Shown: positions 8,348 to 17,851 of the stretch, piece by piece
Numbering within the stretch: position 1 is the stretch's first letter
How the letters are laid out: the number at the start of each line of letters is the position of its first letter
Source of the DNA: Mycobacterium sp. BK086
Lineage (GTDB): Bacteria > Actinomycetota > Actinomycetes > Mycobacteriales > Mycobacteriaceae
Assembly: GCA_004362315.1 (NCBI GenBank)
Contig: SNWL01000004.1
Coordinates: forward strand, 248,001 to 312,000
DNA: 64,000 bases
Direction: 5' to 3'
The notes under the pieces: generated by a model
The model's database searches: none
What the model was told of the DNA's origin: nothing
Seen by the model: only the letters and a program-made list of their open reading frames with translations
Program-made: the position numbers and the translations under genes

Positions 8348-8359
8348 TGGACACGTGTC
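8348..8359. promoter_or_regulatory. TetR-type operator, copy 1 (GGACACGTGTCC)
   Basis: A perfect 12-bp palindrome just upstream of the aldehyde dehydrogenase start (8326). A second copy of the same motif core (TGGACAYGTGTCC) covers the promoter and start of the divergent TetR gene. Two matching sites in one divergent control region point to joint repression by that TetR protein. Confidence 0.75.
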
Positions 8360-8488
8360 CGAGATTTGGTCATTCGCACCATAGCCGCAGACGCCTGCGC
8401 GGTGCAAGGGCCTCCGTGAAGCTGGCATCAATACCGGCGTGAACTGGCATTTCTGGATGATCACTTGCCTAGCCGCACACCCGTCCGA

Positions 8489-8507
8489 TAACTTGGACAT
8501 GTGTCCA
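8489..8507 (+). promoter_or_regulatory. Leaderless TetR promoter overlapped by operator copy 2
   Basis: TAACTT at 8489-8494 fits the mycobacterial -10 pattern TANNNT, and the GTG start at 8501 sits where transcription should begin, so the mRNA is predicted to be leaderless. The inverted repeat TGGACA-TG-TGTCCA (8494-8507) covers the end of the -10 and the start codon, so bound repressor would block initiation. It matches the palindrome at 8348-8359. Confidence 0.65.
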
Positions 8508-9094
8508 GCGATGCCATATTGGCCGTCACCCCAGATGGTGACGGCGCGCCGCGCAATCGCCGCCAGGAAGAAACTTTCCGCAAGGTGCTGCGGGCCGGCA
8601 TGGAGATGCTGCGCGAAACGTCGTACGCCGACCTGACCGTGCGTGCTGTCGCGGCGCGCGCCAAGGTCGCACCGGCCACTGCCTATACCTACTTCTCCTC
8701 GAAGAACCACTTGATCGCCGAGGTCTACCTCGATCTGATGCGTCAAGCGCCCTACTTCACCGACGTCAACGACACCCGCCTGCACCGCGTCCAGCAGTCG
8801 CTGCGCAGCCTGGCCCTGGTGGTTGCCGACGAACCCGAGTTCGCCGCGGCGTGCACCACGGCGGTGTTGAGCAATGACGCCGGCGTGATCCCGGCGCGTG
8901 ACCGGATCGGCGCCGAAATTCACAAGCGGATCAAGTCGGCGCTGGGGCCCGACGCCGATCCGCAGATCGTGTCCGCATTGGAGATGACGTATTACGGCGC
9001 GCTCGTGCATGCGGGCAGCGGCACCATGAGCTACCGCCAGGTCGCCGACCGCATCGCGTACGTCGCGGGACTTATTTTGGGAGAGAGTCAATGA
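8501..9094 (+). CDS. TetR-family repressor of the cyp/aldehyde dehydrogenase divergon (Rv0767c-type)
   Basis: A 197-residue TetR protein. The HTH lies at about 35-70 (LTVRAVAARAKVAPATAYTYFSS), followed by an all-helical ligand domain. It starts at GTG 8501 with no ribosome site, consistent with a leaderless message. Its stop overlaps the P450 start (ATGA), so it is the first gene of the plus-strand operon. Two matching palindromes, one over its own start and one upstream of the divergent aldehyde dehydrogenase, indicate autorepression and control of both operons. The inducer is unknown; a steroid or terpenoid aldehyde or alcohol would fit the enzymes. Confidence 0.9.
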   Translation: MSSDAILAVTPDGDGAPRNRRQEETFRKVLRAGMEMLRETSYADLTVRAVAARAKVAPATAYTYFSSKNHLIAEVYLDLMRQAPYFTDVNDTRLHRVQQSLRSLALVVADEPEFAAACTTAVLSNDAGVIPARDRIGAEIHKRIKSALGPDADPQIVSALEMTYYGALVHAGSGTMSYRQVADRIAYVAGLILGESQ

Positions 9095-10305
9095 GTGTTC
9101 AGAGTCCAGACGTGATGCTGGATCCCTACAACTACGACTTCCACGAGGATCCCTACCCGTACTACAAGCGGCTGCGCGACGAAGCCCCGCTGTACTACAA
9201 CGAGGAATTGAAGTTCTGGGCGCTGTCCCGCCACCAGGACGTTCTGCAGGGTTTCCGCAACAGCACGACGCTGTCCAACAAGTACGGTGTCTCACTGGAT
9301 CCCGCATCGCGCGGCCCGCACGCGTCGAAGACGATGTCGTTCCTGGCCATGGACGACCCGTCCCATCTGCGGCTGCGCACCCTGGTGTCAAAGGGGTTCA
9401 CTCCGAGGCGGATTCGCGAACTGGAACCCCGCGTCACCGAGATCGCGGTCAAGCACCTAGACACCATGCTCGAGAAGGCCGCCGCCGGTGAAGCGGTGGA
9501 CTATGTCGACGAGTTTGCGGGCAAGCTGCCGATGGACGTCATCTCCGAACTCATGGGTGTGCCCGAGGCCGACCGGGTCCAGGTCCGGGCCTGGGCCGAC
9601 GGCGTGATGCACCGCGAGGAAGGCGTCACCGACGTACCGCCGGAGGCCGTCGAAGCGTCGCTCAATCTCATCGTTTACTACCAGGCGATGGTCGAGGAGC
9701 GGCGCAAGAACCCGACCGACGACCTGACGACGGCGCTGCTGGACGCCGAGATCGACGGCGACCGGCTCACCGACGACGAGGTCCTCGGGTTCATGTTCCT
9801 GATGGTGATCGCGGGTAACGAGACGACCACCAAACTGCTTGCCAATGCGGCATTTTGGGGCCACAAGAATCCTGACCAGTTGGCCGACGTCTACACCGAC
9901 CTGTCCCGGGTACCGCTGTGGGTCGAGGAGACACTGCGCTACGACACCTCGAGCCAGATCCTGGCCCGCACCGTCGCAGGCGAGCTGACCCTCTACGACA
10001 CGGTGATCCCCGACGGCGACGTGCTCCTGCTCCTGCCGGGATCGGCCCACCGCGACGAGCGCGCGTTCGACAATCCCGACGACTACCTCATCGGCCGCGA
10101 TATCGGCGCCAAACTCCAGAGCTTCGGCAGCGGTGCGCACTTCTGCCTCGGCGCCCACCTGGCCCGGATGGAGGCACGAGTTGCCTTGGAGGAGTTGTTC
10201 AAACGCATCCGCGGCTACGAGGTCGACGAGGCCAACTCGGTCCGCGTCCACTCCAGCAATGTCCGCGGTTTCGCCCACCTGCCCATGACAGTAAAGGCCC
10301 GTTGA
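9091..10305 (+). CDS. cyp123: Cytochrome P450, CYP123-like (Rv0766c-type)
   Basis: A 404-residue soluble class I P450. It carries the I-helix oxygen-activation motif AGNETTT (about 247-253), the K-helix ExxR in EETLR and the haem-binding FGSGAHFCLG with Cys352 as iron ligand. Its start overlaps the TetR stop, and its stop overlaps the next SDR start by one base (TGATG). The family hydroxylates hydrophobic substrates using ferredoxin electrons; the ferredoxin encoded at 12489 is a plausible donor. The CYP123 name rests on gene order with M. tuberculosis, not on an alignment. Confidence 0.9.
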   Translation: MSVQSPDVMLDPYNYDFHEDPYPYYKRLRDEAPLYYNEELKFWALSRHQDVLQGFRNSTTLSNKYGVSLDPASRGPHASKTMSFLAMDDPSHLRLRTLVSKGFTPRRIRELEPRVTEIAVKHLDTMLEKAAAGEAVDYVDEFAGKLPMDVISELMGVPEADRVQVRAWADGVMHREEGVTDVPPEAVEASLNLIVYYQAMVEERRKNPTDDLTTALLDAEIDGDRLTDDEVLGFMFLMVIAGNETTTKLLANAAFWGHKNPDQLADVYTDLSRVPLWVEETLRYDTSSQILARTVAGELTLYDTVIPDGDVLLLLPGSAHRDERAFDNPDDYLIGRDIGAKLQSFGSGAHFCLGAHLARMEARVALEELFKRIRGYEVDEANSVRVHSSNVRGFAHLPMTVKAR

Positions 10306-11125
10306 TGCCACGTTTCGCTCCTCTTCCCGACCGCAGGCCCGCCATCGTCGCCGGTGCCTCGTCCGGTATCGGCGAAGCCACTGCGATCGAGCTCGCCGCC
10401 CACGGATTCCCGGTCGCCCTCGGTGCGCGCCGCGTCGAAAAGCTCGAGGACATCGTCGGCAAGATCAACGCCGATGGCGGTGAGGCCGTCGGCTTCCATC
10501 TGGACGTCACCGACCCGAACTCGGTGAAATCCTTTGTGGCACAGTCGACTGAAGCACTTGGCGACATCGAGGTGCTGGTGGCCGGCGCCGGAGATACCTA
10601 TTTCGGCAAGCTCGACGAGATCACCAGCGACGAATTCGACTCCCAGCTGCAGATCCACCTCGTCGGCGCCTTCCGGCTGGCCAACGCCGTGCTGCCCGGG
10701 ATGATGCAACGCCAGCAGGGTGACCTCATCTTCGTCGGGTCGGACGTCTCGCTACGTCAGCGTCCCCACATGGGCGCCTACGGTGCGGCCAAGGCCGCGC
10801 TGGTCGCCATGGTGACGAACTTCCAGATGGAGCTCGAGGGCACTGGCGTGCGCGCCTCGATCGTGCACCCCGGCCCGACCAAGACGTCGATGGGTTGGAG
10901 CCTGCCTGCCGAGAAAATCGGTCCCGCGCTTGAGGATTGGGCCAAGTGGGGCCAGGCCCGCCACGATTACTTCCTGCGCGCGGCCGACCTCGCCCGTGCC
11001 ATCACGTTCGTCGCGGAGACCCCGCGCGGCGGATTCATCGCGAACATGGAGCTCCAGCCCGAAGCTCCGCTGGCCGACAACACGTCTCGTCAGAAGCTCG
11101 CCCTCGGCGAGGAAGGAATGCCGTC

Positions 11126-11129
<4 letters not shown>
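10305..11129 (+). CDS. SDR-family oxidoreductase (Rv0765c-type)
   Basis: A 274-residue SDR with the variant cofactor motif AGASSGIG near residue 17, AGAG in place of NNAG, and the catalytic Ser in VGSDVS with YGAAK. The start shares its A with the P450 stop and the end overlaps the cyp51 start by four bases, so all three are translationally coupled. It probably oxidises or reduces the alcohol or ketone produced by one of the flanking P450s. Substrate unknown. Confidence 0.9.
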
Positions 11130-12698
<1,569 letters not shown>

Positions 12699-12700
12699 CA

Positions 12701-13240
12701 ATGGCGTCACGCGAGCAACTCGACGACTGGGTCCAGCGCTGGCTTCAGGCCAACAAGGACTCCGAGAAGGCCGGCGACTGGACCAACCTGGCGGAGTTCT
12801 ACACCGATGACGCCACCTACGGCTGGAACATCGGCCCCAAGGAAGACGTCATGTGCGTCGGTAAGGACCAGATCCGCGACGTCGCGCTCGGCCTGGAGAT
12901 GGAAGGCCTGGAGAACTGGGTCTACGAGTACCAGAAGGTCCTCGTCGACGAAAAGCAGAACGAGATCGTCGGCTTCTGGAAGCAGATCGCCAACAAGTCC
13001 GACGGCAGCCGCGACGAGATCTACGGCATCGGCGGCAGCTGGTTCCGGCTGAACGACGATCTGCTCATCGAGTGGCAGCGCGACTTCTTCGACTTCGGCC
13101 ATGTGCAGAAGGCGTTCATCAAGCTCATCTCCTCCGGCGACCTGACCGCGACCATGCAGAAGCGCATCGAGCGCAGCGTCGCGGGCGAGAAGTTGCCCGG
13201 TTACTACCCCCTCGGTGAGGCGCCCGTTCCCATCTGGTGA
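12701..13240 (+). CDS. SnoaL/NTF2-like protein (Rv0762c-type)
   Basis: A 179-residue NTF2-like cone-fold protein, visible from WLQANKDSEKAGDWTNLAEFYTDDATYGWNIGP at the N-terminus and a Trp- and Phe-rich sheet region. An AGAGAAGGAAG ribosome site precedes the ATG, and only two bases separate it from the ferredoxin stop. NTF2-like proteins bind small hydrophobic ligands and sometimes catalyse isomerisation or hydration. No catalytic residue set was assigned, so its step in the P450 pathway is unknown. It is the last gene before a 170-base gap that contains a KstR-like box. Confidence 0.85.
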   Translation: MASREQLDDWVQRWLQANKDSEKAGDWTNLAEFYTDDATYGWNIGPKEDVMCVGKDQIRDVALGLEMEGLENWVYEYQKVLVDEKQNEIVGFWKQIANKSDGSRDEIYGIGGSWFRLNDDLLIEWQRDFFDFGHVQKAFIKLISSGDLTATMQKRIERSVAGEKLPGYYPLGEAPVPIW

Positions 13241-13315
13241 ATACTCGACACCTGTCAAGTAACCGGCCCCGGCGGTGACTTTGAAGGTGACGGAGGTCAT
13301 AATGGTCAGCAGAGC

Positions 13316-13344
13316 AGGAACACGTTCTAATTTTGGCCTAGATT
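13316..13344 (+). promoter_or_regulatory. KstR-like box and -10 element upstream of the alcohol dehydrogenase
   Basis: AGGAACACGTTCTA (13316-13329) matches the KstR consensus TNNAACNNGTTNNA at all fixed positions except the first T. Its core GAAC-AC-GTTC is an inverted repeat. A TANNNT -10 (TAGATT) follows at 13339-13344, so bound repressor would cover the promoter. KstR controls sterol catabolism genes in mycobacteria. This suggests the alcohol dehydrogenase has its own sterol-responsive promoter, apart from the upstream TetR-controlled operon. Confidence 0.6.
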
Positions 13345-13410
13345 GACCATCCGGCACGGCCGGCCGCCCTGGAGAAAGCTGGGGTCGGGTTTCGCGAGTG
13401 GAGGTTTTCT

Positions 13411-14538
13411 GTGAAGACAAAAGGTGCTCTCATCTGGGAGTTCAACCAGCCGTGGTCGATCGAGGAAATCGAAATCGGCGATCCCGTCAAGGATGAAGTC
13501 AAGATCCAGATGGAAGCTTCGGGCATGTGTCACTCCGACCATCATCTGGTCACCGGTGGCATCCCGATGTTCGGTTTCCCGGTGCTCGGCGGCCACGAAG
13601 GCGCCGGCATTGTCACCGAGGTAGGCCCCGGTGTGGAGAACCTGGAGGTCGGCGATCACGTCGTGCTCTCGTTCATCCCGTCCTGCGGCCTGTGCCCGTC
13701 CTGTCAGGCTGGCATGCGCAACCTCTGCGATCTGGGCGCGGGCCTGCTCGGTGGCCTCGCGGTCTCCGACAACACCCACCGCATCCACGCCAAGGGCCAG
13801 CCGGTCTTTCCGATGACGCTGCTGGGCACGTTCTCGCCCTACATGGTGGTGCACAAGACCTCGGTCGTGAAGATCGACAAGTCCATCCCGTTCGAGGTGG
13901 CCTGCCTCGTCGGTTGCGGCGTGACGACGGGCTACGGCTCTGCCACCAAGAGCGGCGACGTCCGTCCCGGTGAGGACGTTGCGATCGTCGGCGTCGGTGG
14001 CGTCGGCATGTCCGCGCTGCAGGGTGCTGTCAACGCCGGTGCGCGCTACATCTTCGCGATCGATCCGGTCGAGTGGAAGCGCGATCAGGCACTCAAGTTC
14101 GGTGCCACCCACGTCTACCCCGACATCGAATCGGCCGCGGCCGGTATTGCCGAGGCCACCTGGGGTCTGATGGCCCGCAAGGTCATCGTCACGGTCGGTG
14201 AGCTGCACGGCCAGGACATCGACAGCTACCTGGGCATCACCGCCAAGGGCGGCACCTGCGTGGCGACCGCGATGGGCAGCCTGATGGACAACCAGGTCAC
14301 CTTGAACCTGGCGATGCTGACCCTGATGCAGAAGAACCTGCAGGGCACCATCTTCGGCGGCGGCAACCCGCACTACGACATCCCGCAGCTGCTGGGGATG
14401 TACAAGGCGGGCAAGCTCAACCTCGACGACATGGTCACCCGCCAGTACCGCCTTGAGCAGATCAACGACGGCTACAAGGACATGCTCGAGGGCCGCAACA
14501 TTCGCGGCGTCATCCGCTACACCGACGAGGACCGCTGA
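13411..14538 (+). CDS. adhB: Zinc-dependent alcohol dehydrogenase, NDMA-type (AdhB/Rv0761c-like)
   Basis: A 375-residue medium-chain dehydrogenase. Catalytic zinc ligands lie in GMCHSDHH (Cys40) and GGHEGAG, and the structural-zinc cysteines in CGLCPSCQAGMRNLC. The nucleotide-binding motif is GVGGVGM. The sequence resembles NDMA-dependent alcohol dehydrogenases, whose nicotinamide cofactor stays bound and needs an artificial or dedicated acceptor. GTG 13411 has GGAGG six bases upstream. It is separated from the cyp operon by a gap holding a KstR-like box and followed by a terminator hairpin. Confidence 0.93.
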   Translation: MKTKGALIWEFNQPWSIEEIEIGDPVKDEVKIQMEASGMCHSDHHLVTGGIPMFGFPVLGGHEGAGIVTEVGPGVENLEVGDHVVLSFIPSCGLCPSCQAGMRNLCDLGAGLLGGLAVSDNTHRIHAKGQPVFPMTLLGTFSPYMVVHKTSVVKIDKSIPFEVACLVGCGVTTGYGSATKSGDVRPGEDVAIVGVGGVGMSALQGAVNAGARYIFAIDPVEWKRDQALKFGATHVYPDIESAAAGIAEATWGLMARKVIVTVGELHGQDIDSYLGITAKGGTCVATAMGSLMDNQVTLNLAMLTLMQKNLQGTIFGGGNPHYDIPQLLGMYKAGKLNLDDMVTRQYRLEQINDGYKDMLEGRNIRGVIRYTDEDR

Positions 14539-14563
14539 CCCTCGCGTGTCATGTGTGGACCTT

Positions 14564-14606
14564 CCGGGCCGTGCTCGCCTTGCCCAATGGCGCGGGCACG
14601 GCCCGG
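14564..14606 (+). terminator. Hairpin terminator after the alcohol dehydrogenase gene
   Basis: A perfect 11-bp stem (CCGGGCCGTGC at 14564-14574 with its complement at 14596-14606) and a 21-base loop lie between the dehydrogenase stop and the next ATG. There is no T-run, as is common for mycobacterial I-shaped terminators. Confidence 0.65.
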
Positions 14607-14625
14607 AATTCATTGAGCCGAGACC

Positions 14626-16539
14626 ATGAGCGGCTTCCCGAACCTGTTGCGCCCCGGCCGAATCGGCGGGATGGAACTGCGCAACAGGCTCGTGATGTCT
14701 CCGATGGAGACGATGTACGGCACCCCCGACGGCCTCCCGTCGGAGCGCACCCGCGACTACTTCGCCGCCCGCGCCAAGGGTGGGGTCGGACTGATCACCG
14801 TGGGCGCCACAGGTATCGACCATCTCCACCCCGAGACTCCTGGCGGCCTGCACCTCGGCACCGATGAGGCTGTGAGCGCGCACCGCGCCCTTGTCGACGC
14901 CGTCCACGAGCACGGCGCCAAGATTCAGCCCCAGATCGTGCATGCCGGCCCCGACGGGCTGGGCCCGGAGATGCATGGCGTGAAGTCGCTTGGCCCGTCG
15001 GTGATCCCGTCGTATCTGACCGGACGCCCGTCGGCCGAGGTCACCCGCGTGCAGTTGATCGAGATCATCGACCTGTTCAAGGCCGCGGTGCGCCGCGCCG
15101 CCGAGGCAGGTTACGACGGTATCGAGCTGCACGCCGCGCACGGGTACATGTTCCTGGGGTCTTTCCTTGCCCCACAACGTAACCGGCGTACCGATGACTA
15201 CCGCGGCGATTCGGTCAACGGCCGTATCCGGGTGGTACTGGAGACGCTGGCGGCCATCCGGTCCGAGATCGGCGACGCGCTGCCGATCACGCTGCGGATA
15301 TCGGGTTACGAACGCGTGGCCGGTGGCCGACCGAGCTACGAAACCGCCCAGGTGGCACCGCAACTGGTGGCCGCCGGGGTGGACGCCTTCCACGTCAGCG
15401 GTGGCGTGATCGACCGTCTGGTCACCGGCATGGTCAACGCGGCCGACGACGGCGACGCGCTCAACATCGGTGCCGCCGCAGCCGTCAAGCAGGTGGTCGA
15501 CGTGCCGGTGATCGCCGTGGGCCGCATCCACGACCCGGTACGTGCCGAACAGATCCTGGCCGAGGACCGGGCGGACTTCATCGCCATGGGGCGGCCGATG
15601 CTCGCCGACGCCGAGCTGGCCGCCAAGATCGCGTCCGGACACGTCGCCCGGGTGCGCCGCTGCATCTCGTGTGAGAACTGCATCGACGCCATGGAGCAAC
15701 GGTTTTCGGTCGACTGCGCGGTCAACCCCCGCACCGGCAAGGAGCGCGAACTGGCGCTGCGCCCGGTCACCCACGGCAAGCACGTCGTCGTCATCGGCGG
15801 CGGCCCCGGCGGACTGGAGGCCGCCCGGGTGGCCGCCGAACGCGGGCACCGGGTCACCCTGTTCGAACGCACCGCACAGCTGGGCGGCGCGTTGGTCTGG
15901 GCGTCGATCGTGCATCCGGAGAACGAACCCTTCCTGCACTACCTGCGCGATGAAATCGCCTGCAGCACCGCGACGGTCGAACTTTCGCACACGGTCGGCG
16001 CCGACGAGGTCGCGGCGCTGGATCCCGACGCGGTGATCGTGGCCACCGGCGCGAGTGTGCACACCACCCCAGGCCTGCACGAACTGCTGGGCAACCCCGA
16101 CGCCCCCTCATCGGGGCGGCGTGTCATCATCGTCGGCGGAGGGCTCGCGGCGATCCAGATCGCCGAATTCCTGGCAGCCCGAGACAGATTCGTCACCGTG
16201 CTGGCGACCGATCGCGCGATCGCCCCTGAGGTCGGCCTCAAACGCCGGACCGAGCACATGGACCGGCTCGACCGGCTGGCCGTTCCCATCCACGTTCGCA
16301 CGGAGGTCCACGAGATCTCCGTCGACGGCGTGGCGTTCACCCCGTGGGGCGGGACCCGTCGCGAACTGTCCGCCGACAGCGTGATCATCATCGGGCATCC
16401 CGAGGCCGATACCACGCTGTTCGACACACTCACCGACCGGCTGCCCGGCGCCAAGGTGCATGCCGTCGGCGACTGCGCCGGACTGGGACTCATCCGCAAG
16501 GCCACCGAAGATGGCGCTCGCGCCGCCTGCAGTATCTGA
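14626..16539 (+). CDS. Old-yellow-enzyme/2,4-dienoyl-CoA reductase-family flavoprotein
   Basis: A 637-residue iron-sulfur flavoprotein. The N-terminal FMN TIM barrel (about 1-335) includes MSPMETMYG and HAAHGYMFLGSFLAP. A [4Fe-4S] motif follows, with Cys346, Cys349, Cys352 and Cys364. FAD and NAD(P) Rossmann motifs come next (VVVIGGGPGG near 389 and VIIVGGGLAA near 500). The family reduces enoyl or dienoyl double bonds; next to a ketosteroid-isomerase-like protein a steroid or terpenoid enone is plausible. As I recall, this gene is not in the M. tuberculosis cluster between adhB and Rv0760c, so it looks like a lineage insertion. Confidence 0.9.
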   Translation: MSGFPNLLRPGRIGGMELRNRLVMSPMETMYGTPDGLPSERTRDYFAARAKGGVGLITVGATGIDHLHPETPGGLHLGTDEAVSAHRALVDAVHEHGAKIQPQIVHAGPDGLGPEMHGVKSLGPSVIPSYLTGRPSAEVTRVQLIEIIDLFKAAVRRAAEAGYDGIELHAAHGYMFLGSFLAPQRNRRTDDYRGDSVNGRIRVVLETLAAIRSEIGDALPITLRISGYERVAGGRPSYETAQVAPQLVAAGVDAFHVSGGVIDRLVTGMVNAADDGDALNIGAAAAVKQVVDVPVIAVGRIHDPVRAEQILAEDRADFIAMGRPMLADAELAAKIASGHVARVRRCISCENCIDAMEQRFSVDCAVNPRTGKERELALRPVTHGKHVVVIGGGPGGLEAARVAAERGHRVTLFERTAQLGGALVWASIVHPENEPFLHYLRDEIACSTATVELSHTVGADEVAALDPDAVIVATGASVHTTPGLHELLGNPDAPSSGRRVIIVGGGLAAIQIAEFLAARDRFVTVLATDRAIAPEVGLKRRTEHMDRLDRLAVPIHVRTEVHEISVDGVAFTPWGGTRRELSADSVIIIGHPEADTTLFDTLTDRLPGAKVHAVGDCAGLGLIRKATEDGARAACSI

Positions 16540-16556
16540 CAACAAGGAGAGGAATC

Positions 16557-16988
16557 ATGACCACAACCGAACAGACACCGGCGCTGACCGCCTCGCAGTC
16601 GTCATGGAAGTGCGTGATGTCGCACGACCGCGAAGGCTGGCTGGCCCTGATGGCCGACGACGTGGTCATCGAGGACCCGATCGGACAGGCCATCACCAAT
16701 CCCGACGGCAACGGTGTGCGAGGCAAGGCGGCCGTCGCGGACTTCTATGACGCGAACATCTCGGTCAACAACCTTCGCGTCACGTGCGAAGAGACCTTTC
16801 CGTCCAGCTCGCCCAACGAGGTGGCTCATATCCTGGTGCTGCGCAGCCAGTTCGAGGGCGGCTTGACCAGCACAGTGCGCGGTGTGTTCACCTACTCCGT
16901 GAACGACGCCGGCCTGATCGCCAACATGCGCGGCTACTGGAACATGGACGGCATGCAATTCGGCCAGGCATCCACTGAAGGTGAGTGA
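16557..16988 (+). CDS. Ketosteroid isomerase-like NTF2-fold protein (Rv0760c-type)
   Basis: A 143-residue SnoaL/KSI-fold protein. The segment MADDVVIEDPIG carries acidic residues at the place expected for the cone-fold active site, and the sheet part includes VAHILVLRSQF. AAGGAGAGGAATC precedes the ATG. Rv0760c, which occupies this position beside adhB in M. tuberculosis, is known structurally as a steroid-binding KSI homologue. Activity here is inference. Its stop overlaps the next SDR start by eight bases. Confidence 0.85.
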   Translation: MTTTEQTPALTASQSSWKCVMSHDREGWLALMADDVVIEDPIGQAITNPDGNGVRGKAAVADFYDANISVNNLRVTCEETFPSSSPNEVAHILVLRSQFEGGLTSTVRGVFTYSVNDAGLIANMRGYWNMDGMQFGQASTEGE

Positions 16989-17850
16989 CCGGCCGCTCGA
17001 CGGATTCGGCGCGGTCGTCGTCGGCGGCTCCCGGGGTATCGGGGCCGCTGTCTCGGCGCTACTGGCCGCCTACGGCGCCGGAGTGGTGGTCAACGGCCGC
17101 GACGGGGCGGCCGCACAAGAGACCGTTGACGCCATCGTCGCGGCCGGCGGCCGGGCCGTGCCCCACGCCGGATCGGGTGCCGACGAGGCGGTCGCCGACG
17201 ATCTGATCACGCTGTGTGAGAAGGAATTCGGCGCCATCGACGCACTGGTCAACTGCGCGGGCGCACCCGAACCGCCCGGATCGTCGATCCTGAGCGTCAC
17301 ACCGGCCGAATTTCGCGACCTGCTCGACGTGCACGTCGGCACGACGTTCGCCACCTGCCGCGCGGCTGCACCCAAGATGGTGGCCAGGGGGCGCGGCGCG
17401 ATCGTCAACACCAGTTCCTTTGCGTTCCTTGGTGATTACGGCGGTACCGGCTATCCGGCCGGCAAGGGCGCGGTGAACGGGTTGACGATGGCCATCGCGG
17501 CGGAGCTGGCCGAGCACGGGGTCCGGGCGAATGTGGTGTGCCCGGGCGCGAAGACCCGGCTGTCCACCGGACCGGACTACGAGGAGCAGATCGCCTCGCT
17601 GCGGCGGCGCGGCCTGCTCGACGAGGTCAGCGCCCAAGGGGCGCTCGACGCGCCCGCCCCGGACTACGTCGCCCCGATGTACGCCTATCTGGTCAGCGAT
17701 CTCGCCAAGAAGATCACCGGCCAGATCTTCATAGCCGCAGGTGGTTTCGTGGGCCGCTTCGACCGGCCCTCCCCCAGCCTGATCGGCTACCGGGATCACA
17801 ACGACAGCCCGCCGTGGACGATCGACGAGATCGCGGAGATGCTGACCTGA
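16981..17850 (+). CDS. SDR-family oxidoreductase
   Basis: A 289-residue SDR with GGSRGIGAA cofactor loop, NCAG, catalytic Ser in NTSSF and the active-site segment YPAGK. The start is GTG 16981, eight bases inside the preceding gene, which indicates coupling. An extended C-terminal tail after the usual SDR end (SPSLIGYRDHNDSPPWTIDEIAEML) resembles the peroxisomal multifunctional-enzyme-type SDRs acting on beta-hydroxyacyl-CoA. It ends one base before the convergent GT39 gene. Confidence 0.88.
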   Translation: MSDRPLDGFGAVVVGGSRGIGAAVSALLAAYGAGVVVNGRDGAAAQETVDAIVAAGGRAVPHAGSGADEAVADDLITLCEKEFGAIDALVNCAGAPEPPGSSILSVTPAEFRDLLDVHVGTTFATCRAAAPKMVARGRGAIVNTSSFAFLGDYGGTGYPAGKGAVNGLTMAIAAELAEHGVRANVVCPGAKTRLSTGPDYEEQIASLRRRGLLDEVSAQGALDAPAPDYVAPMYAYLVSDLAKKITGQIFIAAGGFVGRFDRPSPSLIGYRDHNDSPPWTIDEIAEMLT

Positions 17851-17851
17851 G

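Noticed and set aside
8327..9391. A long minus-strand open frame extending the aldehyde dehydrogenase N-terminus opposite the TetR and P450 genes
   Set aside because: The family N-terminus begins at ATG 8326; the extension is low-complexity reverse-strand sequence of real plus-strand genes and crosses their shared promoter region.
13245..13258. TCGACACCTGTCAA as a third copy of the TetR operator
   Set aside because: Three of fourteen positions differ, including outer arm bases, and it lies just after the SnoaL gene; evidence too weak to call.
13327..16080. A 917-codon minus-strand open frame opposite the alcohol dehydrogenase and flavoprotein genes
   Set aside because: It has His/Arg/Gly-rich composition, no recognisable domain, and covers well-supported plus-strand genes; it is a GC-rich reverse shadow.
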